From Halomonas ventosae (GTDB lineage Bacteria; Pseudomonadota; Gammaproteobacteria; Pseudomonadales; Halomonadaceae): DNA of 64,000 nucleotides. The notes under the pieces are model-generated. The model was not told the origin of the DNA. It saw only the letters and a list, made by a program, of their open reading frames with translations, and searched no databases. The translations under genes were made by a program, and so were the position numbers. The stretch is from positions 1-64,000 of the forward strand of contig NZ_SNWH01000009.1 of NCBI RefSeq assembly GCF_004361885.1. Direction: 5' to 3'. Positions within the stretch are counted from its first letter, which is position 1, and every line of letters begins with the position of its first letter. Below are positions 8,236-18,200 of this stretch, piece by piece.

Positions 8236-9141
8236 ATGATGCGAATCCTGCTCTTCTTAGGCACCAACCTGGCGGTGATCGTGGTGGCCAGCATCACCCT
8301 GCGCTTGCTGGGGGTGGAAGGCTATCTGACGGAGCAGGGCATGAACTTCAACGCCCTGCTGATCTTCTGCTTCATCTTCGGCATGGCCGGCTCACTGGTC
8401 TCGCTGTTCATCTCCAAGTGGATGGCCAAGCGAACCACCGGCACCGTGATCATCGAGACGCCGTCGAATGCCACCGAGAAGTGGCTGGTGGATACCGTGG
8501 CGGAACTGGCCCGCGACGCCGGCATTAAGACGCCGGAAGTGGGCATCTTCCCGGCTCAGCAATCCAACGCCTTCGCCACCGGCTGGAACAAGGACGACGC
8601 CCTGGTGGCGGTCTCCGCCGGCCTGCTCAACCGCATGCGCCCCGAGGAGGTGCGCGCGGTGCTGGCCCACGAGATCGGCCACGTGGCCAACGGCGACATG
8701 GTCACCCTGGCGCTGATCCAGGGCGTGCTCAACACCTTCGTGATGTTCTTCGCGCGGGTGGTCGCTCAGCTGGTCGATGGCTTCCTGAGAAGCCGCAGCG
8801 ATGGCGAGGGCGGCCTGGGCTTCATGGGCTACTTCGCGGTGGTAATCGTCGCCGAGATCGTCTTCGGTCTGATCGCCTCGGCCATCGTCGCCTGGTTCTC
8901 GCGCTTCCGGGAGTATCGTGCGGACAGCGCCGGCGCACACCTTGCCGGCAGCGGGGCGATGATCAATGCCCTGGCCCGCCTCAAGGCCGAGACCGAGATG
9001 CCGGACCAGATGCCGGACACCCTGCGCGCCATGGCCATCACCCAGGGCCAGACGCGCTCGCTGATGGAGAAGCTGTTCGCCAGCCACCCGCCGCTGGATG
9101 ATCGCATCCGCGCGCTGAAGGAAGCGGCCTACCGGCAGTAA
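8236..9141 (+). CDS. htpX: Membrane-bound zinc metalloprotease HtpX
   Basis: HtpX degrades misfolded inner-membrane proteins, complementing FtsH, and is usually envelope-stress induced. The 301-residue protein begins [14 protein letters not shown], nearly the E. coli N-terminus; two N-terminal transmembrane helices (residues 4-26 and 38-60) and two further helices after the catalytic domain are visible. HEIGH at 145-149 supplies two zinc ligands and the catalytic Glu; E226 in REYRAD is the third ligand. The start is ATG 8236; the upstream extension to 8182 is not conserved in type. Ends before a strong bidirectional terminator. Confidence 0.96.
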   Translation: MMRILLFLGTNLAVIVVASITLRLLGVEGYLTEQGMNFNALLIFCFIFGMAGSLVSLFISKWMAKRTTGTVIIETPSNATEKWLVDTVAELARDAGIKTPEVGIFPAQQSNAFATGWNKDDALVAVSAGLLNRMRPEEVRAVLAHEIGHVANGDMVTLALIQGVLNTFVMFFARVVAQLVDGFLRSRSDGEGGLGFMGYFAVVIVAEIVFGLIASAIVAWFSRFREYRADSAGAHLAGSGAMINALARLKAETEMPDQMPDTLRAMAITQGQTRSLMEKLFASHPPLDDRIRALKEAAYRQ

Positions 9142-9158
9142 CCCCGCCGCCAGCCAAT

Positions 9159-9197
9159 ACGCCAGCGGGCCCGCCAACCGGCGGGCCCGCTGGCGTT
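9159..9197. terminator. Bidirectional terminator between htpX and pdxB
   Basis: ACGCCAGCGGGCCCGCC / GGCGGGCCCGCTGGCGT forms a 17-bp perfect stem with a 4-nt loop between two convergent genes, with TTTG on the + side. The GC-rich stem is unusually strong. Confidence 0.82.
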
Positions 9198-9213
9198 TGT
9201 CGACCCAACGGTG

Positions 9214-10398
9214 TCAGGCAGTGGCGGTATCGACCCGGAAGCCCGCGCCTGCTAGCAGCGGCGCCAGCTCCCGGGCTCCCTCACCAAGCTCGATGTCGAG
9301 GGTGGCGAACTCACGGCGCAACGGATAGCCCGCCCGGCAGGCGTCGAAGCCCTTGGCCATGCCCTGGCGGCGCGCCTCGCGATGCAGGCTGTCGTGGTCG
9401 CGGCGCGGATCGTAGACGGCGCGCATGGCCAGGCGCAGCGCTTCCTCGCGATCGAGGCCGGCATCCAGGACAAGACAGCTGACGGCTGGCGCGGGGGCCA
9501 GGTCGGCCAGCGTCAGGGGCGCCGGCAGGCCGACATGCTGGGCCAGGGCGCGATAGATCCGCTGGGTGCCGCGCAGCTTGCCATCCAGGCTATAGCCGGC
9601 GACATGCGGCGTGGCGATGGCGGCAAGATCCGCCAGGCCGTGGTCGATGGCGGGCTCGTGCTGCCAGACATCGAGCACCGCGCTGATATCGCCCTGCCCC
9701 GCCAGCCGCTGGCGCAGCGCCTGGCCATCCAAGCAGTCGCCGCGTCCGGCATTGAGCAGCACGCTGCCCGGGGCCAGGGCCGCGATGTGCTGGGCATCGA
9801 GCAGTGGCCATGTCGGGTAGCGACCCTCGCTCACCAGCGGGGTGTGCAGGCAGATCACGTCGCATGCGTCGATCAGCGCATCCAGCTCCACGAAGCCGGC
9901 AAGCCTTTGTTCCACGCTGGCTTGCGCCTCGACGCTCTCTGCTTCAACCCTGGGCGGGTCGCAGGCCAGGCAATCGATGCCCATGGCCATGAGTCGCGCC
10001 AGCAAGCGCCCGCCCACGTTGCCCACCCCGACGATGCCCACACGACGCTCAGCCAGCCGCCAGGCCTGACGCTCGGCCAGGGTCAAGAGACTGCCCAGCA
10101 CGTAATCCACCACCGCCTCGGCATTGCAACCCGGCGCACTGGCAAAGGCGATGTCCCGCTCGGCCAGAGCCCGCTCGTCCACGTGGTCGGTGCCGATGGT
10201 GCAGGTACCCACGAATCGCAATCGCCGCGCCTTGGCGAGCAATGCCGCATCGACCCGGGTGATCGAGCGCACTACCAGGGCGTCGGCCTCTTGCAGTGCA
10301 GCGGCATCGATCTCGCGTCCCGGTAAGCGGACCACCTCACCCAGTCCCCCGAAGCAAGTCTGCGCAGCAGGCACATTGGCATCGACGACGATTCTCAT
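9214..10398 (-). CDS. pdxB: 4-phosphoerythronate dehydrogenase
   Basis: PdxB oxidises 4-phospho-D-erythronate in the DXP-dependent pyridoxal-phosphate pathway. The 394-residue protein has the D-2-hydroxyacid dehydrogenase layout: N-terminal MRIVVDANVP and VRSITRVDAALL, a Rossmann domain with GIVGVGNVGG (about residues 122-131), LLNAGRGDCLD and HEPAIDHGLADLA with the catalytic His in TPHVAGYS, and the C-terminal DUF3410-type dimerisation domain that distinguishes PdxB from SerA or GhrB. It is divergent from the WGR-like gene and convergent with htpX. Confidence 0.95.
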   Translation of the reverse strand: MRIVVDANVPAAQTCFGGLGEVVRLPGREIDAAALQEADALVVRSITRVDAALLAKARRLRFVGTCTIGTDHVDERALAERDIAFASAPGCNAEAVVDYVLGSLLTLAERQAWRLAERRVGIVGVGNVGGRLLARLMAMGIDCLACDPPRVEAESVEAQASVEQRLAGFVELDALIDACDVICLHTPLVSEGRYPTWPLLDAQHIAALAPGSVLLNAGRGDCLDGQALRQRLAGQGDISAVLDVWQHEPAIDHGLADLAAIATPHVAGYSLDGKLRGTQRIYRALAQHVGLPAPLTLADLAPAPAVSCLVLDAGLDREEALRLAMRAVYDPRRDHDSLHREARRQGMAKGFDACRAGYPLRREFATLDIELGEGARELAPLLAGAGFRVDTATA

Positions 10399-10512
10399 GG
10401 TGGTCTCCGGGCTGGCTGATGAAACGACTTGTTCAGTGTGCCCAAGCCCTTACAATACCGCCACATACCAAACCGGGCGGCGCCGACGCCGCCCTTCATC
10501 TCGGGAGCTACC

Positions 10513-10791
10513 GTGATTGTCCGCTGGGAAACCGACCATGACTATGTGCTGGTGCATGTCCATCAGGACATGTTCGGTGACTGGATCTTCAGCCGTGCCT
10601 GGGGGCAGATCGGCACCCAATTCGGTGGCCTGAAGCATCGCCTGGCCGATGACCACGTCCAGGCGATGATGTGGCTGGATGACGAGACCACCATCCTCAC
10701 CTCGCGAGGCTTTCGCAAGGTGCTGGAGGTGGAGGACGAGAGCGCCGAGGGGCGCGACGCCGTCAGCCAGCTGTCACTTCTCGAGCCGTAA
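10513..10791 (+). CDS. Small WGR-domain-like protein
   Basis: A 92-residue protein starting at GTG 10513 (GGGAGC ribosome binding site 6-8 bases upstream); the frame is open from 10429 but has no good upstream start. The pattern RWETDHDYVLVHVHQDMFGDW, then SRAWGQIGTQFGG, resembles the WGR fold, in which a Trp-Gly-Arg-like turn precedes a strand; here the motif reads W-G-Q. WGR domains occur in PARPs and bacterial MolR-type regulators and bind nucleic acid, but a stand-alone copy has no assigned function. The stop codon lies inside a 7-nt tandem repeat. Confidence 0.6.
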   Translation: MIVRWETDHDYVLVHVHQDMFGDWIFSRAWGQIGTQFGGLKHRLADDHVQAMMWLDDETTILTSRGFRKVLEVEDESAEGRDAVSQLSLLEP

Positions 10792-10801
10792 GCCGTAAGC
10801 C
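10784..10801. repeat. 7-nt tandem repeat (AGCCGTA) at the 3' end of the WGR-like gene
   Basis: AGCCGTA occurs twice plus a partial AGCC, and the TAA stop of the preceding gene is formed by the first repeat. Further along (10838-10873) AGCTTACAGCTT-like units continue, which on the minus strand read as AGCTGTAAGC, a variant of the same unit. The 98-base convergent gap to the glutaredoxin-like gene is essentially made of these repeats. Confidence 0.7.
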
Positions 10802-10889
10802 AGGATGCTGGCTTTCGCCTTACCTTAGCCAACGGTATATAGCTTACAGCTTAACTAGCTTAACGCTTACAGCTCCTGGCGAGGCCAGG

Positions 10890-11249
10890 TCACCCCAGAT
10901 AGCGCCGGCCGCCGTGCAGGGTCGCGCCCTTCGCCGCCCTCTTCGTCACCCCGGGCGACGTCTCGCCACTCAACTGCTGCTGCAGCTGCTGCCATGCCGT
11001 CTCGTCCAGCCAGCCCCGAACCGCCAGCCAGTCGGCCAGGCGCTCGGGTGCCATGCCACGCTCCAGCGCCTGCCCGGCCTCGTCCACCAGCACCGGGATG
11101 CGCACCCCGTAGCGGGCGACCAGTTCCTCGTCGTCGCTGATCTCGACCCGCTCCAGTTGGTAGCGCTCGGCACACAGGGTCGCCAGCAAAGCCTCGAGCT
11201 GTTCGCAGAGATGACAGCCCAGGGTGGTATACAGCCTCAGGCGGATCAT
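10890..11249 (-). CDS. Glutaredoxin-like / DUF836 family protein
   Basis: A 119-residue thioredoxin-fold protein: RLYTTLGCHLCEQLEALL places a CxxC redox pair at C12 and C15, and YGVRIPVLVDEAG supplies the cis-Pro. The family is often annotated as glutaredoxin-family or DUF836. The thioredoxin-like domain ends near residue 80; the C-terminal 40 residues are basic and glutamine-rich. Start ATG 11249 overlaps the rlmKL stop (ATGA), so it is translationally coupled to that gene. Partner proteins unknown. Confidence 0.8.
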   Translation of the reverse strand: MIRLRLYTTLGCHLCEQLEALLATLCAERYQLERVEISDDEELVARYGVRIPVLVDEAGQALERGMAPERLADWLAVRGWLDETAWQQLQQQLSGETSPGVTKRAAKGATLHGGRRYLG

Positions 11250-13462
11250 GCGCCCTCCCCATGGCGAATCAGGAACACATGGTGCAGGTCCGGGTTCCTC
11301 GCGAAATCCGGATCGAACGTCCTCGTCGAGATATCCTCTACCCGGAACTGCTCGGCGAGGTCCGCCTCCAGCGTGAAGCGTCGCTGGTTGTTGGAGAACA
11401 CCAGGATCCCCCCTGGCGCCAGGCGCGCCATGGCCAGGCGGACCAGCCGACCGTGGTCGCGCTGCACGTCCAGGATATCGGCCATCTTCTTGGAGTTGGA
11501 GAAGGTCGGCGGGTCCAGGAAGATCAGGTCGAACTCGCCGCCGGCTGTCTCCAACCAGCGCAGGCAGTCGTCGCGCACCAACCGGTGGCGGCCAGGGTCG
11601 AGCCGGTTGAGGGCGAAGTTGTCGCGGGCCCACACCAGATAGGTGTTGGAGAGATCCACGCTGACGCTCTCGCTGGCCCCGCCGGCCGTCTCCGCGCCCT
11701 CTTTCTGCGACCCGGTCTGCGGCCCGAGGGCGGCCTGGACCGTAGCCGCCCCGGTATAGCAGAAGAGGTTGAGGAAACGCGTGCCGGAGGCCATCTCGCC
11801 GAGCAGGCGGCGTACCGGGCGATGGTCGAGGAAGAGACCGGTGTCCAGGTAATCGCGCAGGTTGACCCATAGCTGCGCCCGTCCCTCACGCACCGCGAAG
11901 CGCTCGCCGCTGGCCGCCTGCTTGCGGTACTGCGCCTTGCCGCTCTGGCGCTCGCGACGCTTGACCACAACCTTCCCCGGGTCGACATCCAGCACATCGG
12001 GAATCACACCCAGCGCCTCGTAGAGTCGCTTCTGGGCCTGGGCGGCATCGACGGAGCGGGGCGCCGCGTACTCCTGCACATGGACATGGTCACCATAGAC
12101 ATCGATGGCCATGGCATATTCGGGCATGTCGGCATCATAGAGCCGATAGCAGCTCTCGCCGCTCGTCTTCAGCCATTTCTTGAGTCGCTTGCGGTTCTTC
12201 TCCAGGCGGTTGGCGAACATCTGCGCCCCCGCGGAGCGCGCAGGGGCGGCCTCCCCGGAGGGTGACTCCTGCGCCTCGGGAATCGCCATCAACAGCAGCT
12301 TGGCCTCCAGCGGGCCGTTGCGCAGCGCGTACTGCTTATGGGCTCGCAGCCCGATGCGATGGCCGAGGTCGGGATTGGCGGTGAAGACCGCCAGCAACCA
12401 GCCAGGGAAGGCTACCTTGACCCGCTCGCCGAGCTGGCCGTAGAGGCGCACCAGTTCGGGCAGCTCGCCGAGGCGCTCGCCGTAGGGCGGGTTGGTGATG
12501 ACCAGCCCGCGGGGCCTGTCGGGCAGCTCCGCGGGCCCCGCGAGCCCGGCCAGCAAGGCCCCCTCGAGCTCGATCAGCGCCGGCACGCCGGCACGCATAG
12601 CGTTGGCCTTCGCCGCGGCCAATGCCGGCGGGCTCTCGTCGAAGCCGTAAAGCCGCGAGCGGCAGCGCTTGCGACCGATGCTGGCCCGTGCCTCGGCCTC
12701 GCGTTTGAGTTCCCGCCAGCAGCGCTCGACATGACCGGCCCAGCCGTGGAAGCCGAAGCGCTCCCTGGTCAGCCCCGGCGCGATATCGGCGGCCATCAGC
12801 GCGGCCTCGATCAGCAGGGTGCCGGCACCGCACAGCGGGTCGATCAGCGGCGCCCCTTCCCGCGCCAACGCCGGCCAGCCGGCTCGCACCAACAGCGCGG
12901 CGGCCAGGTTCTCCTTGAGCGGCGCATGACCCACGTCGCGGCGATAGCCACGGCGATGGAGACTGTCCCCCGAGAGATCCACGCCCAGGGTCAGCCGCCC
13001 ACGATGCAAGTGGGCATAGAGACGCAGGTCCGGCTGCCGGGTGTCGACATCGGGCCGCGGCCGGCCCTCGGCATGGAGGCGGTCGACTACCCCATCCTTG
13101 ACAGTCTGGGCCCCGAAGCGGGTGTGGCGGATCGCCTTGGCGCGGCCATGGAAGTCCACCGCCAGGGTCGCGCCCGGGGCGAGGTGATTACGCCAGTCGA
13201 TGGCCGCGGCGGCGGCTCGCAGGGCTTCGGGGGTTTCAACACACTCCTGCTGCGCCAGGCACAGCACCAGTCGGTTGGCCAGCCGCGACCACAGACAGAT
13301 GCGGTAGGCACTCTCGAGGCTCGCGCGCAGGTGAACGCCGGCCACTGTGCTCTTGCCGGGGACGGCCCCCAGGGCGGCCAGCTCGTCGGCCAGCAATAGC
13401 TCCATGCCACGCGGACAGGTGGCTAGAAGATCCAGTGAATCAACGCAGTGCAGTTCAGTCAT
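11246..13462 (-). CDS. rlmL: Bifunctional 23S rRNA methyltransferase RlmKL
   Basis: A fusion of two SAM-dependent methyltransferases acting on helix 74 of 23S rRNA: the N-terminal RlmL half makes m2G2445 and the C-terminal RlmK half makes m7G2069. The 738 residues match the family (E. coli 702). A THUMP RNA-binding region occupies about 40-160, RlmL motifs DPLCGAGTLLIEA and TNPPYGERLG follow, then the RlmK half with FLNLFCYTGAATVQA and DLIFLDPPTFSNSKKM. A 20-residue charged insert near 400 links the halves. Downstream the glutaredoxin-like gene overlaps by 4 bases. Confidence 0.96.
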   Translation of the reverse strand: MTELHCVDSLDLLATCPRGMELLLADELAALGAVPGKSTVAGVHLRASLESAYRICLWSRLANRLVLCLAQQECVETPEALRAAAAAIDWRNHLAPGATLAVDFHGRAKAIRHTRFGAQTVKDGVVDRLHAEGRPRPDVDTRQPDLRLYAHLHRGRLTLGVDLSGDSLHRRGYRRDVGHAPLKENLAAALLVRAGWPALAREGAPLIDPLCGAGTLLIEAALMAADIAPGLTRERFGFHGWAGHVERCWRELKREAEARASIGRKRCRSRLYGFDESPPALAAAKANAMRAGVPALIELEGALLAGLAGPAELPDRPRGLVITNPPYGERLGELPELVRLYGQLGERVKVAFPGWLLAVFTANPDLGHRIGLRAHKQYALRNGPLEAKLLLMAIPEAQESPSGEAAPARSAGAQMFANRLEKNRKRLKKWLKTSGESCYRLYDADMPEYAMAIDVYGDHVHVQEYAAPRSVDAAQAQKRLYEALGVIPDVLDVDPGKVVVKRRERQSGKAQYRKQAASGERFAVREGRAQLWVNLRDYLDTGLFLDHRPVRRLLGEMASGTRFLNLFCYTGAATVQAALGPQTGSQKEGAETAGGASESVSVDLSNTYLVWARDNFALNRLDPGRHRLVRDDCLRWLETAGGEFDLIFLDPPTFSNSKKMADILDVQRDHGRLVRLAMARLAPGGILVFSNNQRRFTLEADLAEQFRVEDISTRTFDPDFARNPDLHHVFLIRHGEGA

Positions 13463-13676
13463 GGCGTATCCATCGGCGCGGTGACCGGACGAGTCGGATG
13501 GTGTGACGGGCGAGTGAACGCCTTGTTACAAATCATCGGTCGACAACGCTCGCTCTGTTGGGCTATCAATAGGTAAGTAGCTACTGAAAGACGCATGCGT
13601 TCCTGTCAATGGGCCTCGAGTCGTCGTGCAGCACGGAGTTGCCGCCGAGACTGCCATGGTCCGGGCAATATGAATC

Positions 13677-13698
13677 CGGTCTCGAGACCGGGTTTTCA
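13677..13698 (+). terminator. Terminator-like hairpin in the rmf leader
   Basis: CCGGTCTCGAGACCGG followed by GTTTTC lies 34-49 bases upstream of the rmf start. It can fold as a 6-bp stem with a TCGA loop plus a T-run. It may attenuate rmf or simply be a palindromic site; the sequence alone cannot tell. Confidence 0.4.
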
Positions 13699-13725
13699 TC
13701 GGTACCTTCATTAAGAGGTAGTCCA

Positions 13726-13932
13726 ATGAAACGACAGAAACGTGATCGCTTCCAGCGTGCCTATGTTCATGGGTACAAGGCGGGTGTCTCAGGTCGTTCC
13801 CGCGATGACTGTCCCAGTCAGGATATCAATCTACGCGAATACTGGATGAGCGGTTGGCGTGAAGGTCGTGGGGATCAATGGTCCGGCATGACAGGAGTCT
13901 CCGGCATTCATAAGAACCCCATGGTGATGTGA
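13726..13932 (+). CDS. rmf: Ribosome modulation factor
   Basis: Rmf dimerises 70S ribosomes into inactive 100S particles in stationary phase. The 68-residue protein starts MKRQKRDRFQRAY and contains GYKAGVSGRSRDDCP and W-SGWREGR, close to the E. coli protein (55 residues) but with about 13 extra C-terminal residues. ATG 13726 follows TTAAGAGGTAG; the frame is open further upstream without conservation. It is monocistronic, with its own downstream terminator and a hairpin in the leader. Confidence 0.95.
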   Translation: MKRQKRDRFQRAYVHGYKAGVSGRSRDDCPSQDINLREYWMSGWREGRGDQWSGMTGVSGIHKNPMVM

Positions 13933-13985
13933 CCCTGCATTTTCTGGGTCAACAGCACATCGTCAAAAGTCTTAACGAACCTATC

Positions 13986-14014
13986 AAGCCCATGGCCATG
14001 CCGTGGGCTTTTTA
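13986..14014 (+). terminator. Rho-independent terminator of rmf
   Basis: AAGCCCATGGCcatGCCGTGGGCTT followed by TTTA, 55 bases after the rmf stop. The stem contains one mismatch. Confidence 0.8.
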
Positions 14015-14033
14015 GTGGCCACCCGCCGGCTGC

Positions 14034-15059
14034 TCACTGCCCAGCGAAGCGGGCCTTGAGCGCTCGGGCACATTCCCCTACCAGTTTGGGCCCACGATAG
14101 ATGAAGCCCGAATAGAGCTGCACCAGGTCGGCGCCGGCGGCCCTCTTGGCGAGCGCCGCCTCGCCGCTGTCGATGCCGCCCACGCCGATAATCGGCATGC
14201 CGGGAAGCCAGCGGCGCAGTTCGAGGATGATTGTGTTCGACGGCTCGAATACCGGCCTACCAGAGAGCCCGCCCTGCTCGTCAGCATGCGAGAGCCCCGC
14301 CACCGCTTCGCGGGCGACCGTGGTATTGGTGGCGATCACCGCGTCGATGGCGTTGGCCTCGAGGGCGCGGGCCACCAGGCCGACCTCCTCGGCGCTCATG
14401 TCGGGAGCAATCTTCACCGCCAGGGGGACGCGGCGACCGGTTTGCCGATCGAGCCGGTTCCCCTCCCCGCGCAGGGCCCCGAGCAGCCCATCCAGGTGTT
14501 CTCCGAACTGCAGATTGCGCAGCCCCGGGGTATTGGGCGAGGAGAGGTTCACCGTGATGTAGTGCGCCAGGTCATGCACCTTGCGCAGACAGGTCAGATA
14601 GTCGTCCACCGCCCGCTCTACCGGCGTCGCAAGGTTCTTGCCGATGTTGATGCCGATTACCCCGTCGTAGCGGCTCGCCCGCACCCGGGCGATCAGGTGG
14701 TCCACCCCGGCGTTGTTGAAGCCCATGCGATTGATGAGCGCGCCGGCCTCCGGCAGACGAAACAGCCGCGGCCGCGGGTTGCCGTCCTGGGGCCGGGGCG
14801 TCACCGTGCCGACCTCGACGAAGCCGAATCCCAACGCCCCCAAGACATCCAGATGGTCGGCATTCTTGTCCAGCCCGGCGGCCAGGCCCACCCGGTTGGG
14901 GAAGCGCAGCCCCATCAGCTCCACCGGATCCTCGACCCGCCCGCCGCCGAGTTGCTCTGCCAGGCCCAGGCGACCGGCCAGGTCGAGGCCCTTCAAGGCG
15001 ACCCCGTGGGCGGTCTCGGCGTCCAGGCGAAACAGCAGCGAACGGGCCAGCGAGTACAT
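14034..15059 (-). CDS. pyrD: Dihydroorotate dehydrogenase (quinone), class 2
   Basis: Membrane-associated FMN enzyme of pyrimidine synthesis, oxidising dihydroorotate to orotate with quinone as acceptor. The 341-residue protein begins [18 protein letters not shown], the amphipathic N-terminal membrane-binding helix of class 2 enzymes. FMN and substrate motifs visible are [30 protein letters not shown], the catalytic Ser in [11 protein letters not shown] and GVGGIDSG near the end. The frame opens at 15122, but ATG 15059 is the family start. Monocistronic. Confidence 0.96.
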   Translation of the reverse strand: MYSLARSLLFRLDAETAHGVALKGLDLAGRLGLAEQLGGGRVEDPVELMGLRFPNRVGLAAGLDKNADHLDVLGALGFGFVEVGTVTPRPQDGNPRPRLFRLPEAGALINRMGFNNAGVDHLIARVRASRYDGVIGINIGKNLATPVERAVDDYLTCLRKVHDLAHYITVNLSSPNTPGLRNLQFGEHLDGLLGALRGEGNRLDRQTGRRVPLAVKIAPDMSAEEVGLVARALEANAIDAVIATNTTVAREAVAGLSHADEQGGLSGRPVFEPSNTIILELRRWLPGMPIIGVGGIDSGEAALAKRAAGADLVQLYSGFIYRGPKLVGECARALKARFAGQ

Positions 15060-15151
15060 GGCGACTCCAGGCAAGGGGGGTAGACGGGGCGGCAGAGTAT
15101 AGCAGTGTCGGAGGAGAGACACGACGTCGCCGCCTTACCTGAGCCACCAGA

Positions 15152-15185
15152 AACACGACCCCCCGCCATCGGCGGGGGGTCGTAG
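15152..15185 (-). terminator. Terminator downstream of gdhB
   Basis: ACGACCCCCCGCC-atc-GGCGGGGGGTCGT is a 13-bp GC-rich perfect stem 25 bases after the gdhB stop; on the minus strand it is followed by GTTTCT. It separates gdhB from pyrD. Confidence 0.75.
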
Positions 15186-15209
15186 TATGGCCATGGGCAA
15201 GGCAGCGCC

Positions 15210-18200
15210 TCAGGTCTCGCGATTACTCTCGGCCAGGTCAACCAGCTCGCGCACGGCCACCGCGAACAGCGGGAAGCCACCATGGGCGCCACTGCTCACT
15301 TCCTCGAGCAGGCGGCACCAGCGCCGGTGCATGCCCTCATGGAGCGAGAGCCACTGCTCAACTCGTTCGGAGGCGTCCTGCGACCCGCCTTCCATGCCCA
15401 GCACACTGAGGGTCAATGCCAGCTGCTGGCGATCGATGTCGTCGCGGAAGGTCTCGCGGGCCTGGGCCTGCCAGCTGTCGCGTACCTTGAGCTCGGTGAT
15501 CTGCTGGCTCATCCACGGCAGTTCCAGGCGATCGCCGATCTCATAGTAGATCTCGGCGACACGCTGCGGCTTCTCATTGATCTGACTGGCCGTCTGGATG
15601 ATGCCGAGTGCCGCATAGAGGCTACCGGCAGCCGCCACCGTGGCGGCTAGGGCCTCCGGCACACCGGCGCCCATGAACTCGTTGCGGCGCCTCTCCCAGG
15701 CCTCGTGCTCCTCGCCGCGCAGGCGCTTGCCGAGATTCTCCTGCAGCTGTGCCAGGCGCGGCGCGAAGAAGTCGATGGCATCCCGGGTGTTCATGCCGGT
15801 ACGGTTGCGCAGGAACCAGCGGGTGGCACGCCGCAGCATACGCATCAGGTCGAGCATCATGGTGTACTGCAGCGCACTGGGCACCTGATTGTCCAATGCC
15901 TCGAGTTGCTCCCAGAGGCGAGGCAGCTGGAAGCTGTCACGCGCGACCACGTAGGAACGAGCGATGGTGGCGCGGTCCGCACCGGTGGAGTCGATCAGCC
16001 GGCGCACGAAGACGATGCCCATGTGATCGACCAGATCGTTGGCCACCTGGGTGGCGACGATTTCGCGCTTGAGGCGGTGCTCGTACATCTCCTCCTTGTA
16101 GCGCTCGACCAGCACCTTCGGAAATATCCGCTCAACGAACTTGACGATGGTCGGGTCGTCGGGCACGTCAGAGGCGATCAAATCACCCTTGAGCACGCTC
16201 TTAGCGTAGGAGATCAACACCGAGAGCTCCGGCAATAGCATCCCCTGCTCGTTGGCGGCACGCTCCTTGAGCACCTCGTCATCGGGCAGGAACTCCAGCT
16301 CGCGGTCGATCTGGCCGGCGGCTTCGAGCTCGCTGATAAACCGGCGGAAGGGCCCGATGCCCTGCCGGGAGAGCAGTTCGGCGAGATCCAGCGCCTGAGT
16401 CTGGCGATAGTTATCCAGCAGCACCAGGTCGGAGACTTCACCGGTCATGTCGGCCAGCAGCTGGTTGCGTTGCTTCTCGGTCATGTCTCCGCGCTTGACC
16501 ACCTCATCGATGAGGATCTTGATGTTGACCTCATGGTCGGAGCAGTTGACCCCGCCGGCGTTATCGATGAAGTCAGTATTGACGCGCACGCCTCGTGCGG
16601 CCGCCTCCATGCGGCCACGCTGGGTCAGGCCTAGGTTGCCGCCTTCGCCGATGACCCGGCACTGCAAATCACGGCCATCGATGCGCAGGTTGTCATTGGC
16701 CTTGTCGCCTACCTGGGCATCGGTCTCCTCGCTGCCCTTGACGTAGGTGCCGATGCCGCCATTCCACAGCAGATCGACATGAGACTTGAGCATGGCGCGG
16801 ATCAGTTCATTGGGGGAGAGCTTATCCTCCTTGATGCCGAACAGCGTCTTCATCTGCCGGGAGATGGGAATGGTCTTGGCTGAGCGCTTGAACACTGCGC
16901 CCCCCTCGGAAATCAGGCCAGTGTCATAGTCCTCCCAGCTGGAGCGGGGCAGTGCGAACAGCCGCTGGCGCTCGGCAAAGCTTGCCGCTACATCCGGATT
17001 CGGATCGACGAAGATATTCAAGTGGTTGAACGCCCCCACCAGGCGGATCTTGTCGGAGAGCAGCATGCCGTTACCGAAGACATCACCCGCCATGTCACCG
17101 ATGCCGAGCACCGTGAATTCATCCTGCTGAGTGTTCACCCCCAGGCCGCGGAAGTGGCGCTTGACCGATTCCCAGGCCCCCTTGGCGGTGATGCCCATCT
17201 TCTTGTGGTCATAGCCGTTGGCGCCGCCCGAGGCGAAGGCATCACCCAGCCAGTGGCCGTACTCAGCGGAGATCTCGTTGGCGATGTCAGAGAAGGTCGC
17301 GGTGCCCTTGTCAGCCGCCACTACCAGGTAGGCATCGTCGTCGTCATGGCGAACCACGTCACGAGGCGGCACGATCTGGTCGCCCACCCGATTGTCGGTG
17401 ACATCAAGCAGGGCACGGATGAAGGTCTGATAGCAGGCGATACCCTCCTTCTGGAGGGCGTCTCGATCACCACCCTCGGGCAGTCGCTTGCAGATGAACC
17501 CCCCCTTGGCTCCCACCGGCACGATCACCGCGTTCTTTACCTGCTGCGCCTTGACCAGGCCCAGCACCTCGGTGCGGTAGTCCTCGAAGCGGTCGGACCA
17601 GCGCAGTCCACCCCGCGCGACCTTGCCACCGCGCAGGTGAACCCCCTCGACGCGTGGCGAGCAGACGAAGATCTCGTAAGCGGGCCGTGGCTTGGGCATG
17701 CCGGTGACCCGCGAGGGCTCCATCTTGAAGGACATGTAGTCTTTGTGACGGCCATCGGCCGTTTTCTGATAGTAGTTGGTGCGTTGGGTCGCCTGGATTA
17801 ATTCCATGTAGCGGCGCAGCAACTGGTCATCATTAAGACTGGCAACATCATCGAGCAGTTGGATGATGCGCGCCGTACAGGCCTCGATCTGGCCTTCCGG
17901 GGGGCGCTCGGCCGGATTGAAGCGCAGTTCGAAAAGCGCCACCAGCTCACGCGTGATTGCCGGATGGTTGACCAGCGTGGTGGCCATGTAGTCCTGGGAG
18001 ACACCGAAGCGAATCTGCTTGAGGTAGCGGGCATAGCCACGCAGCATGGCCACTTCGCGCCAGTCCAGGTCGGCAGCGATGATCAGCCGGTTGAAGGGGT
18101 CGTTGTCGGCTTCTCCAACCCAGATGCGCTGGAAGGCCTCGATGAAGGTCTCGCGCATCTCCTGCAGATTAACCTCGGTGCTGGTGTGGTGCTCCAGGTT

